Below, piece by piece: positions 25,604-33,643 of a stretch of 64,000 bases of DNA (position 1 is its first letter; each line of letters starts with the position of its first letter). Both the position numbers and the translations under genes were made by a program. The notes beneath the pieces are model-generated. The model made no database searches. It worked only from the letters and a program-made list of their open reading frames with translations, and had not been told where the DNA came from. Source of the DNA: Aeromicrobium sp. Leaf350 (GTDB lineage: Bacteria; Actinomycetota; Actinomycetes; Propionibacteriales; Nocardioidaceae); assembly GCF_916858655.1 (NCBI RefSeq), contig NZ_CAKASL010000003.1, forward strand, positions 124,001 to 188,000, read 5' to 3'.

Positions 25604-26406
25604 AGGGCCGCGGCCGCCTCGCGACGAGCGACGTCGGCGGCCTCACGGGTCCAGGCGCGGTGCACCAGACCGGTCAGGACGACACCGAGCACGAGCCACA
25701 GCGAGGCCTGCGTCAGCAGCGAGCCGACCCGGAACTCGAACAGGGTGTTGGCCGGGAACGAGTCGGGCACCTCGTCGATGGGCGCCATGACGAGCGTGGC
25801 GATGCCGACCACGGCGAGGTAGACCGCCCCGGCGACGGCGGTCGCGGTCCACGCGGATCGGGAGGCGAGCACCTGGCGGGCGATGATGACGGCCGCCAGG
25901 ACGGCGAGGACCGAGATCGCGAGGAAGCCGAAGTACAGCGCGGTGCGCTCGCCGATGGTGTCGCCACTGCCGACGGCCGGCGGGTTCGGCGGGTACTTGA
26001 GCCACGGCACCAGCACGACGGCCACGAAGCCGGCTCCGGCCACCAGTGCGGTCGTCGCGACCGGGGAGAGGCGGCCGAAGCGGCCGGCGGCGAAGGCGGC
26101 GGCGATGCCGACGAGGCCGCCGAGGATCACGCCGATGAGGCCGGTCGCCGTGGCGAGACCGGGGCCGGCCTGCTGGCCGCGCGTGATGCCGCCCTCCTCT
26201 TCGTCGCCGTGGGAGTGGGTGTGGCCCTCCTCCTCGCCCTCGGCGTGCGAGTGGGCCTCGGTCTCGGCGGGCGCTGCGGCGCTCTCCTCGAGCGCGATGG
26301 CGTCGTCGATGGCGGGCTCACCGACGCCGATGGCGACGACGAAGGCGATCAGGCCGCCGAGGAGGCCGGCGATCAGGCCGTTGATCAGAAAGCTGCGTGC
26401 GTTCAT
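25600..26406 (-). CDS. cbtA: CbtA-family predicted cobalt transporter subunit
   Basis: The 268-residue membrane protein has about five to six helices and a His/Glu-rich loop between the first two (HTHSH and related His pairs, around residues 50-75), which suits metal capture. CbtA pairs with the small CbtB in B12-regulated loci and is predicted to carry cobalt. The ATG at 26404-26406 is chosen over a longer start because the first helix begins directly after it. Confidence 0.9.
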   Translation of the reverse strand: MNARSFLINGLIAGLLGGLIAFVVAIGVGEPAIDDAIALEESAAAPAETEAHSHAEGEEEGHTHSHGDEEEGGITRGQQAGPGLATATGLIGVILGGLVGIAAAFAAGRFGRLSPVATTALVAGAGFVAVVLVPWLKYPPNPPAVGSGDTIGERTALYFGFLAISVLAVLAAVIIARQVLASRSAWTATAVAGAVYLAVVGIATLVMAPIDEVPDSFPANTLFEFRVGSLLTQASLWLVLGVVLTGLVHRAWTREAADVARREAAAAL

Positions 26407-26522
26407 GGGGGTGCTGCTCCGTCCGGGAGTGGGCATGACGGCATGGCGTCACGCCACGGGTGCCGGTCCTGCCGGCAGTGGGGTGGGCAGCGGTCGCTCA
26501 GAGGACCGCCGGTGTCGCTGCG

Positions 26523-26738
26523 TCAGTGGCAGGGGAAGCCGAGCAAGTGGCGTCCGTCGTGGACCCACTCGTGCACGTCGCTGCCGGAGATCAGCGAGAA
26601 GGCACCCTGCTCCGCGCCCACGAAGTACGTGACGACGACGGCGAGCAGTGCGGCGAACAGCGCCCAGGGGGCGAGCTCACGGACGGGGATCGAGACCGGC
26701 GCGACGGTGGCGGGCGCGGTCGGGTTCAGCTGGCTCAT
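26523..26738 (-). CDS. cbtB: CbtB-family small cobalt transporter subunit
   Basis: The 71-residue protein has one transmembrane helix (about 27-46) and a His-rich C-terminus (HEWVHDGRHLLGFPCH) that is typical of CbtB. GAAGGAG precedes the ATG at 26738. It directly follows cobalamin riboswitch 2 and precedes cbtA by 116 bases, where nothing else was recognised. Confidence 0.9.
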   Translation of the reverse strand: MSQLNPTAPATVAPVSIPVRELAPWALFAALLAVVVTYFVGAEQGAFSLISGSDVHEWVHDGRHLLGFPCH

Positions 26739-26764
26739 CTGGTCTCCTTCGGGATGCGTGCGTC

Positions 26765-26883
26765 CCGTGGTGGGTGGAATGCCGAGGCCCGGGTCTGACT
26801 CCACCCGCCGGAGCGGGTGTCACAGTAGCGCGACTGTGCCGGACTTCCACCGGCTTCCGAGGTCTCGATCGATTCGCATCGTA
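26765..26883 (-). promoter_or_regulatory. Cobalamin riboswitch (2) upstream of cbtB-cbtA-cobT-cobS-cobD
   Basis: On the minus strand, GGAAGCCGGTGGAAGTCCGG and the following CACAGTCGCGCTACTGTGA form the canonical core (about 26821-26859), and a B12-box-like GTCAGACCCGGGCCTCGGCA lies at about 26781-26800. TACGAT at 26878-26883 is a plausible -10. The position 30-140 bases before cbtB supports control of cobalt uptake and lower-ligand assembly by B12. Confidence 0.92.
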
Positions 26884-26924
26884 GGGCATGACGGGGGCCT
26901 CGGGTCACGGGTGGGTCGAACGTC

Positions 26925-27350
26925 TCAGGGAACGACCTGGATCTCGCCGTTGTCGGGCAGCCGCGGGTTCGCGCCGGTGGCCCGGGCGACGGCGAGCGCG
27001 ATGACGTCGCCGTGGCTCACGACGAGGTTCCGCGCCTCGCCGTCGAGGTCCGCGAGGGCGCCGGAGATGCGCCCGGCCACGAGGTCGAGGGGCTCGAGGT
27101 AGCCCTGCTCGAGGAGCCGCGGATCGAGGTGGGCCGGCAGGTCGAGGGCGCGGGCGACGATCATCGCGGTCTGACGGGCGCGCACCGCGGGGGACGAGAC
27201 GACGTGCTCGATGCCGAGCTCCTGGGCGTGCAGCGCGGCCGCCTGCGCCTGCTCGACCCCGAGCCGGGTCAGGGGCGGGTAGGGGGTGTGGCCCTGGAAG
27301 CGGCCGGCGGCGTTCCAGGTCGACTGGCCGTGTCGCAGCCAGGCGATCAC
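26925..27350 (-). CDS. Histidine phosphatase family protein, possible alpha-ribazole phosphatase
   Basis: The 141-residue protein has the phosphoglycerate-mutase-like motif WLRHGQSTWN at the N-terminus and VVSHGDVIAL near the C-terminus, which supply the catalytic His pair. It is the last gene of the cob operon that starts at 33433, overlapping the cobA stop by four bases. This context suggests dephosphorylation of alpha-ribazole-5-phosphate or adenosylcobalamin-5-phosphate. At 141 residues it is shorter than the usual ~190-200. Specificity is inferred from position. Confidence 0.82.
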   Translation of the reverse strand: MIAWLRHGQSTWNAAGRFQGHTPYPPLTRLGVEQAQAAALHAQELGIEHVVSSPAVRARQTAMIVARALDLPAHLDPRLLEQGYLEPLDLVAGRISGALADLDGEARNLVVSHGDVIALAVARATGANPRLPDNGEIQVVP

Positions 27351-28357
27351 GCGAGCACCACGTCGTCGGACGGTGCCCCGATCGCGGCGACCTGGCCGAT
27401 CACGACGACGGCCGGGGCGCCGATGCCGGCGTCGCGGGCGAGCCCGTCGATCGTGACGACGGTGCCGCGCACGACGTGCTGGCTCGGCCGCGCGGCGTCG
27501 GCGACGACCGCCGCCGGCGTCGAGGGATCGAGGCCACCCTCGACGAGGGCGTCGGCGATCGCGGGCAGCGTGCGCACCCCCATCAGCACCACGATCGTCG
27601 TGCCGGAGCGGGCCAGCGCCTCCCAGTCGACCGTGGAGTCGGGATGGCCCGGAGGCAGGTGCCCGGTCACGACCGTGAAGCCCTGGCTCGTGCCGCGGTG
27701 CGTCACGGGGATCCCCGCGAGCTCGGGCGCGGCGATCGCCGACGTCACGCCCGGGACCACGGTGACGGGGACGCCGGCCGCCCGACAGGCGTCGACCTCC
27801 TCGCTGCCGCGACCGAAGACGAACCCGTCGCCACCCTTGAGCCGGACGACGTTGCGGCCCGCCTGCGCGTGCTCGACGAGGAGGCGGTTGATCTCCTCCT
27901 GCGGCGTGGTGCGACCGTGCGGGATCTTGGCGACGTCGACGACCTCGACGTGCGGCGGCAGCGAGTCGAGGACGGCCAGCGGAGCGAGGCGGTCGGTCAC
28001 GACGACGTCGGCCGCGAGGATCGCGGCGTGGCCCGCGACGGTCAGGAGGCCGGGGTCGGCCGGCCCGCCGCCGACGAGGGTGACGCGTCCACCCGCGGGC
28101 GACGCCGGCCGCTCGGCCGCGTCCCGCAGCTCGTTGACGACGACCTCGGCTGCACGGACGTCCGCGAGGGTGGCCTCGCGCGGCTCCCACGTGATCAGTC
28201 CGCGCTCGTGCCAGTCCTGGATCGTGGCGCACACCGTCGGGGTGACGACCGTGACCGTCGCCCGGGCGGTGAGCAGCACCTCGACGCGCGCCGCGGTGCG
28301 GGCGTCGCCGGAGGTCACGAGCACCCGGGTCCCTGGCGGCACGGCGAACCCGGTCAC
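27347..28357 (-). CDS. cobA: Uroporphyrinogen-III C-methyltransferase with degenerate siroheme-synthase-like N-terminus
   Basis: Residues from about 92 to 336 form the SUMT domain: VTLVGGGPADPGLLTVAG, GRTTPQEEINRLLVEHA, VRLKGGDGFVFGRGSEE and GIPVTHRGTSQGF. It makes precorrin-2 with two S-adenosylmethionines, the entry to the corrin pathway. Residues 1-90 look like a shortened precorrin-2 dehydrogenase NAD-binding domain (GTRVLVTSGDARTAARVEVLL) lacking the usual Gly-rich loop and the chelatase part. It is therefore probably not a complete siroheme synthase. The GTG start overlaps the preceding stop. Confidence 0.93.
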   Translation of the reverse strand: MTGFAVPPGTRVLVTSGDARTAARVEVLLTARATVTVVTPTVCATIQDWHERGLITWEPREATLADVRAAEVVVNELRDAAERPASPAGGRVTLVGGGPADPGLLTVAGHAAILAADVVVTDRLAPLAVLDSLPPHVEVVDVAKIPHGRTTPQEEINRLLVEHAQAGRNVVRLKGGDGFVFGRGSEEVDACRAAGVPVTVVPGVTSAIAAPELAGIPVTHRGTSQGFTVVTGHLPPGHPDSTVDWEALARSGTTIVVLMGVRTLPAIADALVEGGLDPSTPAAVVADAARPSQHVVRGTVVTIDGLARDAGIGAPAVVVIGQVAAIGAPSDDVVLA

Positions 28358-30801
28358 CGCAGGATCCCGCGCCAGGCCGAGAGCAGCGTGCGGGTCGTCG
28401 AGGGCCGGCGCACGGCGATGCGGACCCAGGTGTCGTCGAGGCCGGGGAACGTGTCGGCCCGGCGGAGGGCGAAGCCGGCGGCCCGCAGCCGCGCGTGGGT
28501 GCCGGCGCCGGGGCGGGCGAGCACGAACGACGCCGCGGGCGGGCTGACGACGGGGACGCCGAGCTCGCGCAGCCCGTCGACCAGGATCGCCCGCTGCGTC
28601 GTCACGAGGCGCGCTCGCCGCTCGGCCTCCGCGACCGCCTCGTCGCCGGCAGTCGCCGCGATGACGGCGAGCGCCGCGGTGGAGACGGACCACGGCGGCT
28701 GCTGTCGTCGCAGGTCGGCCACGATCTCGGAGTCGCCCACGACGTAGCCGGCACGCACGCCGGGCAGGCCCCACAGCTTCGTGAGGCTGCGGAGCACCAC
28801 CAGGCCCGGCATCGGGACCGACGTCAGGCTCGCACGCTCGCCGGGCACGGCGTCCATGAACGCCTCGTCGACCACGACGACGCGGCCGGGGCGCAGCAGG
28901 CGTCGCAGGTCGGAGGCCGGGTGCAGGACCGAGGTGGGGTTCGTCGGGTTGCCCACGACCACGAGGTCGGCGGCCTCGGGCACGGCGTCGGGGTCGAGGC
29001 GGAATCCGTCCTCGGCGCGCGTCAGCACCCGGTGCACCGCGTGACCCGCGGCGGCGAGGGCGACGTCGGGCTCGGTGAACTGGGGGTGCACCACGACCGG
29101 GTGGCGCCAGGCGCGGGCGCGCGCGACGAGGGTGAACGCCTCGGCGGCACCGGAGGTGGCCAGCACCTCGGCAGGCGCGCGACCGTGCCGGCGGGCGACG
29201 GCCTTCTCCGCGACCGTGGGGTCGGGGTAGGCGCCGATGTGGGCCATCGACTCCGCGAGGGCGGCGGACAGGAACGCGGGGAGCGGCTCGTCGGTGACGT
29301 TGACCGCCAGGTCCACGAGGCCCTCGTCGAGCTCGGCGTCGCCGTGCCAGCCGAGGTCGGGCTTCCGGTCGGTCCGTGCCGCGACCGGTGCCTGCGGTGC
29401 GGTGGTGCCGGTCGGCGCGTGCGGGACGGGTGTGGTGAGCGGCGCGCTGGAGGCGGCGGCCTCGGCGAGGCGCTGGGCGAGGACGGGCGCACCCGCCCAG
29501 TGGGTGTGGAGGTACGACGCGTGCAGCGCGGGTCCGGCGAAGCCGATCGACTCGCCGCGGTCGATCCATGCCGGGACCGTGCCGTGCACCGGCGTCACGT
29601 GCGTGCGGTGGAACTCGTGGGCCGTCACGCGCTCGCCCGCGCGGGTCAGGAGCGTGTCCTCGCCCGCGATCCCGGTGCGGTACGCGAGCGTCAGGCGCGG
29701 CGTCATGGCGGCGTGGGCGTCGAGCGCGCCGATCATCGGCACGTCGTCGACGCTCTGGCAGAGGTAGAGCAGGCCGGCGCACTCGGCGACGGTGGGGATG
29801 CCGTCGGCCACCGCCTGTCGCAGCTGCTCGCGCAGCGCGGTGTTGCCGGTCAGGCCCGCCGCGTGGACCTCGGGGAACCCACCGCCGAGGTAGAGCGCGC
29901 GCGTTCCCGCCGGGAGCTCGGTGTCGGTCAGGGGGTCGAAGACCTCGACGCGGCAGCCCGCGGCCTGGAGCAGCTCGGTCGTCTCGGCGTACGTGAACGT
30001 GAACGCGCGTCCGCCCGCGACGGCGACCACCGGTGCGCCCTCGACCGGTGTCACGTGGTCGGCCGGGTCCCATGGCCCCGCGCCCGACTCGGCCTCGAGC
30101 GCCGGAGCCGAGCGGGCGATCTCGACGACGGCCTCGAGGTCGATGCGCTCGGCGACCTGGGTGGCGAGACGGTCCAGCGCCTGCGCTGCCTCGTCACGCT
30201 CCTGCGCCGGCACGAGGCCGAGGTGGCGGGACGGGGCGACGATGCCGTCGTCACGTGACAGCACGCCGAGCACGGGCAGTCCGAGCGGCTCGATCGAGCG
30301 ACGCACCTCGTCGGCGTGCCGCTGCGAGCCGGCCTTGTTGAGGATCACGCCCGCGATGCGCACCGCCGGGTCGAAGCTCGCCAGGCCGTGCACCATCGCG
30401 CCGATCGTGCGCGAGGCGGACGAGATGTCGACGACGAGAACGACGGGCGAGCGGGTCGCGGCCGCGACGTGGGCGGTCGACGCGAAGCCCTCGCCGCCGA
30501 TCTGTCCGTCGTACAAGCCCATGACGCCCTCGATCACGGCGAGGTTCGCTCCGCGCGCACCGTGGAGCAGCAGGGGCGCGAGTCGGTGCTCGCCCACGAG
30601 GTGCGGGTCGAGGTTGCGGCCGGGACGTCCGGTCGCGAGCGAGTGGTAGCCGGGGTCGATGTAGTCGGGTCCGACCTTGTGGCCGCTGACGACGTGCCCC
30701 GAGGCCGCGAGGGCGGCCATCAGCCCCGTCGCGACCGTCGTCTTCCCGTGTCCCGACGCAGGAGCCGCCACGACAAATCGGGGGAGGCTCGCGCCTACCA
30801 T
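28354..30801 (-). CDS. cobB-cobC: Fusion: cobyrinate a,c-diamide synthase (CobB) + threonine-phosphate decarboxylase-like aminotransferase (CobC)
   Basis: The 815-residue protein joins two enzymes. Residues 1-460 are CobB: P-loop PASGHGKTT (14-22), GVMGLYDG, and the amidotransferase Cys in AECAGLLYL. It amidates the a and c side chains of hydrogenobyrinic acid. A Pro/Thr-rich linker (about 460-485) leads to a type I PLP aminotransferase-fold domain (485-815), with NPTNPT, DEAFMDAVPGE and RSLTKLWGLPG (Lys near 671). This domain resembles CobC/CobD decarboxylases, which supply the aminopropanol arm. The ATG at 30801 overlaps the cobO end by 7 bases. Confidence 0.93.
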   Translation of the reverse strand: MVGASLPRFVVAAPASGHGKTTVATGLMAALAASGHVVSGHKVGPDYIDPGYHSLATGRPGRNLDPHLVGEHRLAPLLLHGARGANLAVIEGVMGLYDGQIGGEGFASTAHVAAATRSPVVLVVDISSASRTIGAMVHGLASFDPAVRIAGVILNKAGSQRHADEVRRSIEPLGLPVLGVLSRDDGIVAPSRHLGLVPAQERDEAAQALDRLATQVAERIDLEAVVEIARSAPALEAESGAGPWDPADHVTPVEGAPVVAVAGGRAFTFTYAETTELLQAAGCRVEVFDPLTDTELPAGTRALYLGGGFPEVHAAGLTGNTALREQLRQAVADGIPTVAECAGLLYLCQSVDDVPMIGALDAHAAMTPRLTLAYRTGIAGEDTLLTRAGERVTAHEFHRTHVTPVHGTVPAWIDRGESIGFAGPALHASYLHTHWAGAPVLAQRLAEAAASSAPLTTPVPHAPTGTTAPQAPVAARTDRKPDLGWHGDAELDEGLVDLAVNVTDEPLPAFLSAALAESMAHIGAYPDPTVAEKAVARRHGRAPAEVLATSGAAEAFTLVARARAWRHPVVVHPQFTEPDVALAAAGHAVHRVLTRAEDGFRLDPDAVPEAADLVVVGNPTNPTSVLHPASDLRRLLRPGRVVVVDEAFMDAVPGERASLTSVPMPGLVVLRSLTKLWGLPGVRAGYVVGDSEIVADLRRQQPPWSVSTAALAVIAATAGDEAVAEAERRARLVTTQRAILVDGLRELGVPVVSPPAASFVLARPGAGTHARLRAAGFALRRADTFPGLDDTWVRIAVRRPSTTRTLLSAWRGILR

Positions 30802-31409
30802 TCGATGCCTCGCTGGCCCTTTTGGCCGCGGTCGAAGGGATGCTTCTCGTGCTGCATCTCGGTGACCAGGTCGGCGATCTCGCGGAGGGCGGGGTGCGCG
30901 CGGCGGCCGGTGATCATGACGTGCTGGCGGCCGGGCCGGTCGCGGAGGGTCCGGATCACGTCGTCGACCTCGACCCAGCCGCGCTCCATCACGTACGTGA
31001 ACTCGTCGAGCACGTACAGCTGGTGGCGCTCCTCGGCGATGCGGCGCTTGACCTCGGCCCAGCCCTCGGCGGCCTCCAGCTCGTGGTCGGTCTCGGTGCC
31101 CTGCTTGCGCGACCACGACCAGCCGGAGCCCATCTTGTGCCACTCGACGGGGCCGCCCTCACCGGTCTGCGTGTGCAGCTCACCGAGGCGCTCGAGCACC
31201 GTCTGCTCGCCGATGCGCCACTTGGCCGACTTCACGAACTGGAAGACGCCGATGTCCCAGCCCTGGTTCCAGCCGCGGAGCGCCAGGCCGAAGGCGGACG
31301 TGGACTTGCCCTTGCCGTCGCCGGTGTTGACCATCAGCAGCGGCTGGTTGCGGCGCTGCTTGGTCGTGAGCCCGTCGTCGGGGACGGTGAGCGGCTCGCC
31401 CTGCGGCAT
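30795..31409 (-). CDS. cobO: Cob(I)yrinic acid a,c-diamide adenosyltransferase (CobO/BtuR)
   Basis: The 204-residue protein has the reversed P-loop NTGDGKGKSTSAFGLALR, GVFQFVKSAKW, the central LYVLDEFTYVMERGW, and VMITGRRAHPALREIADLVTEM. It transfers the adenosyl group from ATP to the reduced corrinoid. The ATG shares its last base with the preceding stop codon (TGA), so it is coupled to the chelatase gene. Confidence 0.95.
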   Translation of the reverse strand: MPQGEPLTVPDDGLTTKQRRNQPLLMVNTGDGKGKSTSAFGLALRGWNQGWDIGVFQFVKSAKWRIGEQTVLERLGELHTQTGEGGPVEWHKMGSGWSWSRKQGTETDHELEAAEGWAEVKRRIAEERHQLYVLDEFTYVMERGWVEVDDVIRTLRDRPGRQHVMITGRRAHPALREIADLVTEMQHEKHPFDRGQKGQRGIEW

Positions 31410-33433
31410 CAGGCCACCTCCCGCACGACGGTCGTGAGCGCGTCGGCCGTGACGTCACCGAGGGGCAGGTAGGTCGCGTCCATGACCTCGGCAAGGCGGC
31501 GCGCGAGACCCAGGCTCATGCGGCCGGTCTCGCAGTCGACGACGACGGTCTCGACGTGGCCGAGCAGGGCGGCGGCGCGCTGCGAGCGGGCGACGGCGTC
31601 GGAGCCGTGGGTCGCGCGGCCGTCGGTGACGAGCACGAGCAGGGGGCGTCGCCGTGGGTCGCGGACGCGCTCGATGCGCAGGGTCTCCACGACCTGCAGG
31701 AGTCCCTCCGCGAGGGGGGTGCGGCCGCCGGCCGGCAGGTCGTCGAGGCGGCGCGCGGCGATGTCGATCGAGCCGGTCGGGGGCAGCGCGAGCTCGGCGG
31801 AGTCGCCGCGGAACGTCACGAGGCCGACCTTGTCGCGGCGCTGGTAGGCGTCGAGCAGGAGCGAGAGGATCGCGGTCTTGACCTGCTCCATGCGCTTGCG
31901 GGCGGCCATCGAGCCGGACGCGTCGACGCAGAACAGCACGAGGTTGGACTCGCGTCCTTCCGTGATCGCGACCCGGAGGTCGGTCGGCTCGAGCAGCACC
32001 CGTCCGGCGGGGGTGCCGGGCTGTGGGCGGCGGAGTGCTTGGTGCGGTGCGGCGGCCCAGAGGGTCTGCGGGAGGTCGAGGCGACCGCCGGAGCCCTCGG
32101 GGCGCCGGGCGCCGACCCGGCGACCGTTGGAGGTCAGCGCGCGCGACCGACGTCCGGCCTCGCCCGTGCCGAGGCCGTCGACGGTGAAGAGGCGGGCGCG
32201 CGACGGCTCGCCCGCCTGTGCCGTCGTGGTGGTGCCGCTGCCCTGGCCCTGCTGCTCGCCGGAGTCGCCGGCGGGAGGAGTCGGACCGGGCTCGCTCGGG
32301 CCGCCGTCGTCGGCTGCGTCGCCGTGGCCGCCGTCGTCCGAGCCGTCAGGGCCGGAGGGGGGCGTGCCGCCGCCGGGTCCGTCGTCGTGGGGACCCTCGT
32401 CGTCCGGTCCGTCGGTCGGCGGCTCGTCGTCGCCGAGCAGGTCGTCGAGCTGCTGCTGGTCGATGCCCGGGGCGTCGAACGGGTTGCGCCGCCGGCGGTG
32501 CGGCAGCGCCAGCCGGGCGGCGACGCGGATGTCCTCGGTGGTGACGTGGGTGCGGCCCTGCCAGGCGGCGTGCGCCACGGCGGCGCGAGCCGTGACGATG
32601 TCGGCCCGCATGCCGTCGACGTCGAAGGCCGCGCAGATCTCGGCGATGCGCACGAGGTCGTCATCGGTCAGCAGCACCTGCTCGAGCAGGTCCTGGGCGG
32701 CCGAGAGGCGCTCGGTCAGCGCGGTCTCCTCGGCGGCGAAGCGCTGGGCGAAGGTCTCGGGCGCGGAGTCGAAGGCGAGCCGTCGCCGGGTCACCTCGGC
32801 GCGCAGCTGCGGATCGCGCGGTGCCGCGACGTCGACCGTCAGACCGAATCGGTCCAGCAGCTGGGGCCGGAGCTCGCCTTCCTCAGGGTTCATCGTGCCG
32901 ATGAGCACGAAGCGCGCCGCGTGCTCGACCGAGACGCCGTCGCGCTCCACCGTGCTGCGACCCATGGCTGCGGCGTCGAGCAGCAGGTCGACGAGGTGGT
33001 CGTGCAGCAGGTTGACCTCGTCGACGTAGAGGATGCCGCGGTGGGCCTTGGCCAGCAGGCCGGGCTCGTACTCGGTGACGCCCTCGCTGAGCGCCTTCTG
33101 CAGGTGCAGCGATCCGAGCACGCGGTCCTCGGAGGCGCCGACGGGGAGCTCGACCAGCCGCACGGGCCGGGTCTCGACCTCGGGCTCGGGGCCGAAGGGG
33201 CCGTCGGGCGAGAGCGGGTTCGCGTCGCGCGGGTCGGACGAGAAGCGGTCGCCGGCGACGACGTCGATGGGCGGCAGGACGGCGGCCAGCGCCCGCACCA
33301 TGGTCGACTTCGCGGTGCCCTTCTCGCCGCGCACGAGCACCCCGCCGATCGACGGCGAGATCGTCGCGAGGACGAGGGCGAGGGCCATGTCGTCGGAACC
33401 GACGACGGCCGTGAAGGGGTACTGACGTGGCAT
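31409..33433 (-). CDS. ChlI/ChlD-type AAA+ plus VWA cobaltochelatase subunit
   Basis: The 674-residue protein combines an AAA+ domain (1-340) with RGEKGTAKST, ILYVDEVNLLHDHLVDLLLDAA and IGTMNPEEGELRPQLLDRFG, a long Asp/Gly/Pro-rich linker (about 355-430), and a C-terminal von Willebrand A domain with MIDAS VDASGSM and LVTDGRATHG. This is the fused BchI-BchD form that works with CobN to insert cobalt in place of CobS/CobT subunits. GGGAG six bases ahead supports ATG 33433. It heads an operon behind riboswitch 3. Confidence 0.92.
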   Translation of the reverse strand: MPRQYPFTAVVGSDDMALALVLATISPSIGGVLVRGEKGTAKSTMVRALAAVLPPIDVVAGDRFSSDPRDANPLSPDGPFGPEPEVETRPVRLVELPVGASEDRVLGSLHLQKALSEGVTEYEPGLLAKAHRGILYVDEVNLLHDHLVDLLLDAAAMGRSTVERDGVSVEHAARFVLIGTMNPEEGELRPQLLDRFGLTVDVAAPRDPQLRAEVTRRRLAFDSAPETFAQRFAAEETALTERLSAAQDLLEQVLLTDDDLVRIAEICAAFDVDGMRADIVTARAAVAHAAWQGRTHVTTEDIRVAARLALPHRRRRNPFDAPGIDQQQLDDLLGDDEPPTDGPDDEGPHDDGPGGGTPPSGPDGSDDGGHGDAADDGGPSEPGPTPPAGDSGEQQGQGSGTTTTAQAGEPSRARLFTVDGLGTGEAGRRSRALTSNGRRVGARRPEGSGGRLDLPQTLWAAAPHQALRRPQPGTPAGRVLLEPTDLRVAITEGRESNLVLFCVDASGSMAARKRMEQVKTAILSLLLDAYQRRDKVGLVTFRGDSAELALPPTGSIDIAARRLDDLPAGGRTPLAEGLLQVVETLRIERVRDPRRRPLLVLVTDGRATHGSDAVARSQRAAALLGHVETVVVDCETGRMSLGLARRLAEVMDATYLPLGDVTADALTTVVREVA

Positions 33434-33471
33434 TAAGGGCTCCCGCTCCGCGCGCCGTGGGTGGTTCACCG

Positions 33472-33610
33472 TGGCGGCCCGAGGCCGGTCTCCGGACTTC
33501 CCGGATCCAGGTCCGGGTCACCGTAGCGGGCCCTGTGCCGGACTTTCACCGGCTTCCCGATTCTCCCCGCACGCGGGGCACCTCGGGCCGTTCTGTTCGG
33601 CCTCAGGCTA
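33472..33610 (-). promoter_or_regulatory. Cobalamin riboswitch (3) and promoter upstream of the chelatase-cobO-cobBC-cobA operon
   Basis: Minus-strand core GGGAAGCCGGTGAAAGTCCG followed by GGCACAGGGCCCGCTACGGTGA (about 33518-33560) and B12-box-like AAGTCCGGAGACCGGCCTCG near 33481-33500 identify the aptamer. TAGCCT at 33605-33610 (minus) is a likely -10. The operon ATG is at 33433, so the expression platform must lie within 40-60 bases. Confidence 0.92.
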
Positions 33611-33630
33611 GCGCGTGGTGTCGGCACCGT

Positions 33631-33636
33631 TAGCCT
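33631..33636 (+). promoter_or_regulatory. -10 element of cobL, leaderless transcript predicted
   Basis: TAGCCT at 33631-33636 ends seven bases before the cobL ATG (33644), leaving no room for a leader or ribosome-binding site. It is back to back with the riboswitch 3 promoter, so cobL-cobM appears to escape B12 control at RNA level. Confidence 0.45.
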
Positions 33637-33643
33637 CGCGCCC

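Noticed and set aside
27347..28357. Annotation of the cobA product as a complete siroheme synthase
   Set aside because: The N-terminal part is too short and lacks the glycine-rich loop and the chelatase section; only the methyltransferase domain is complete.
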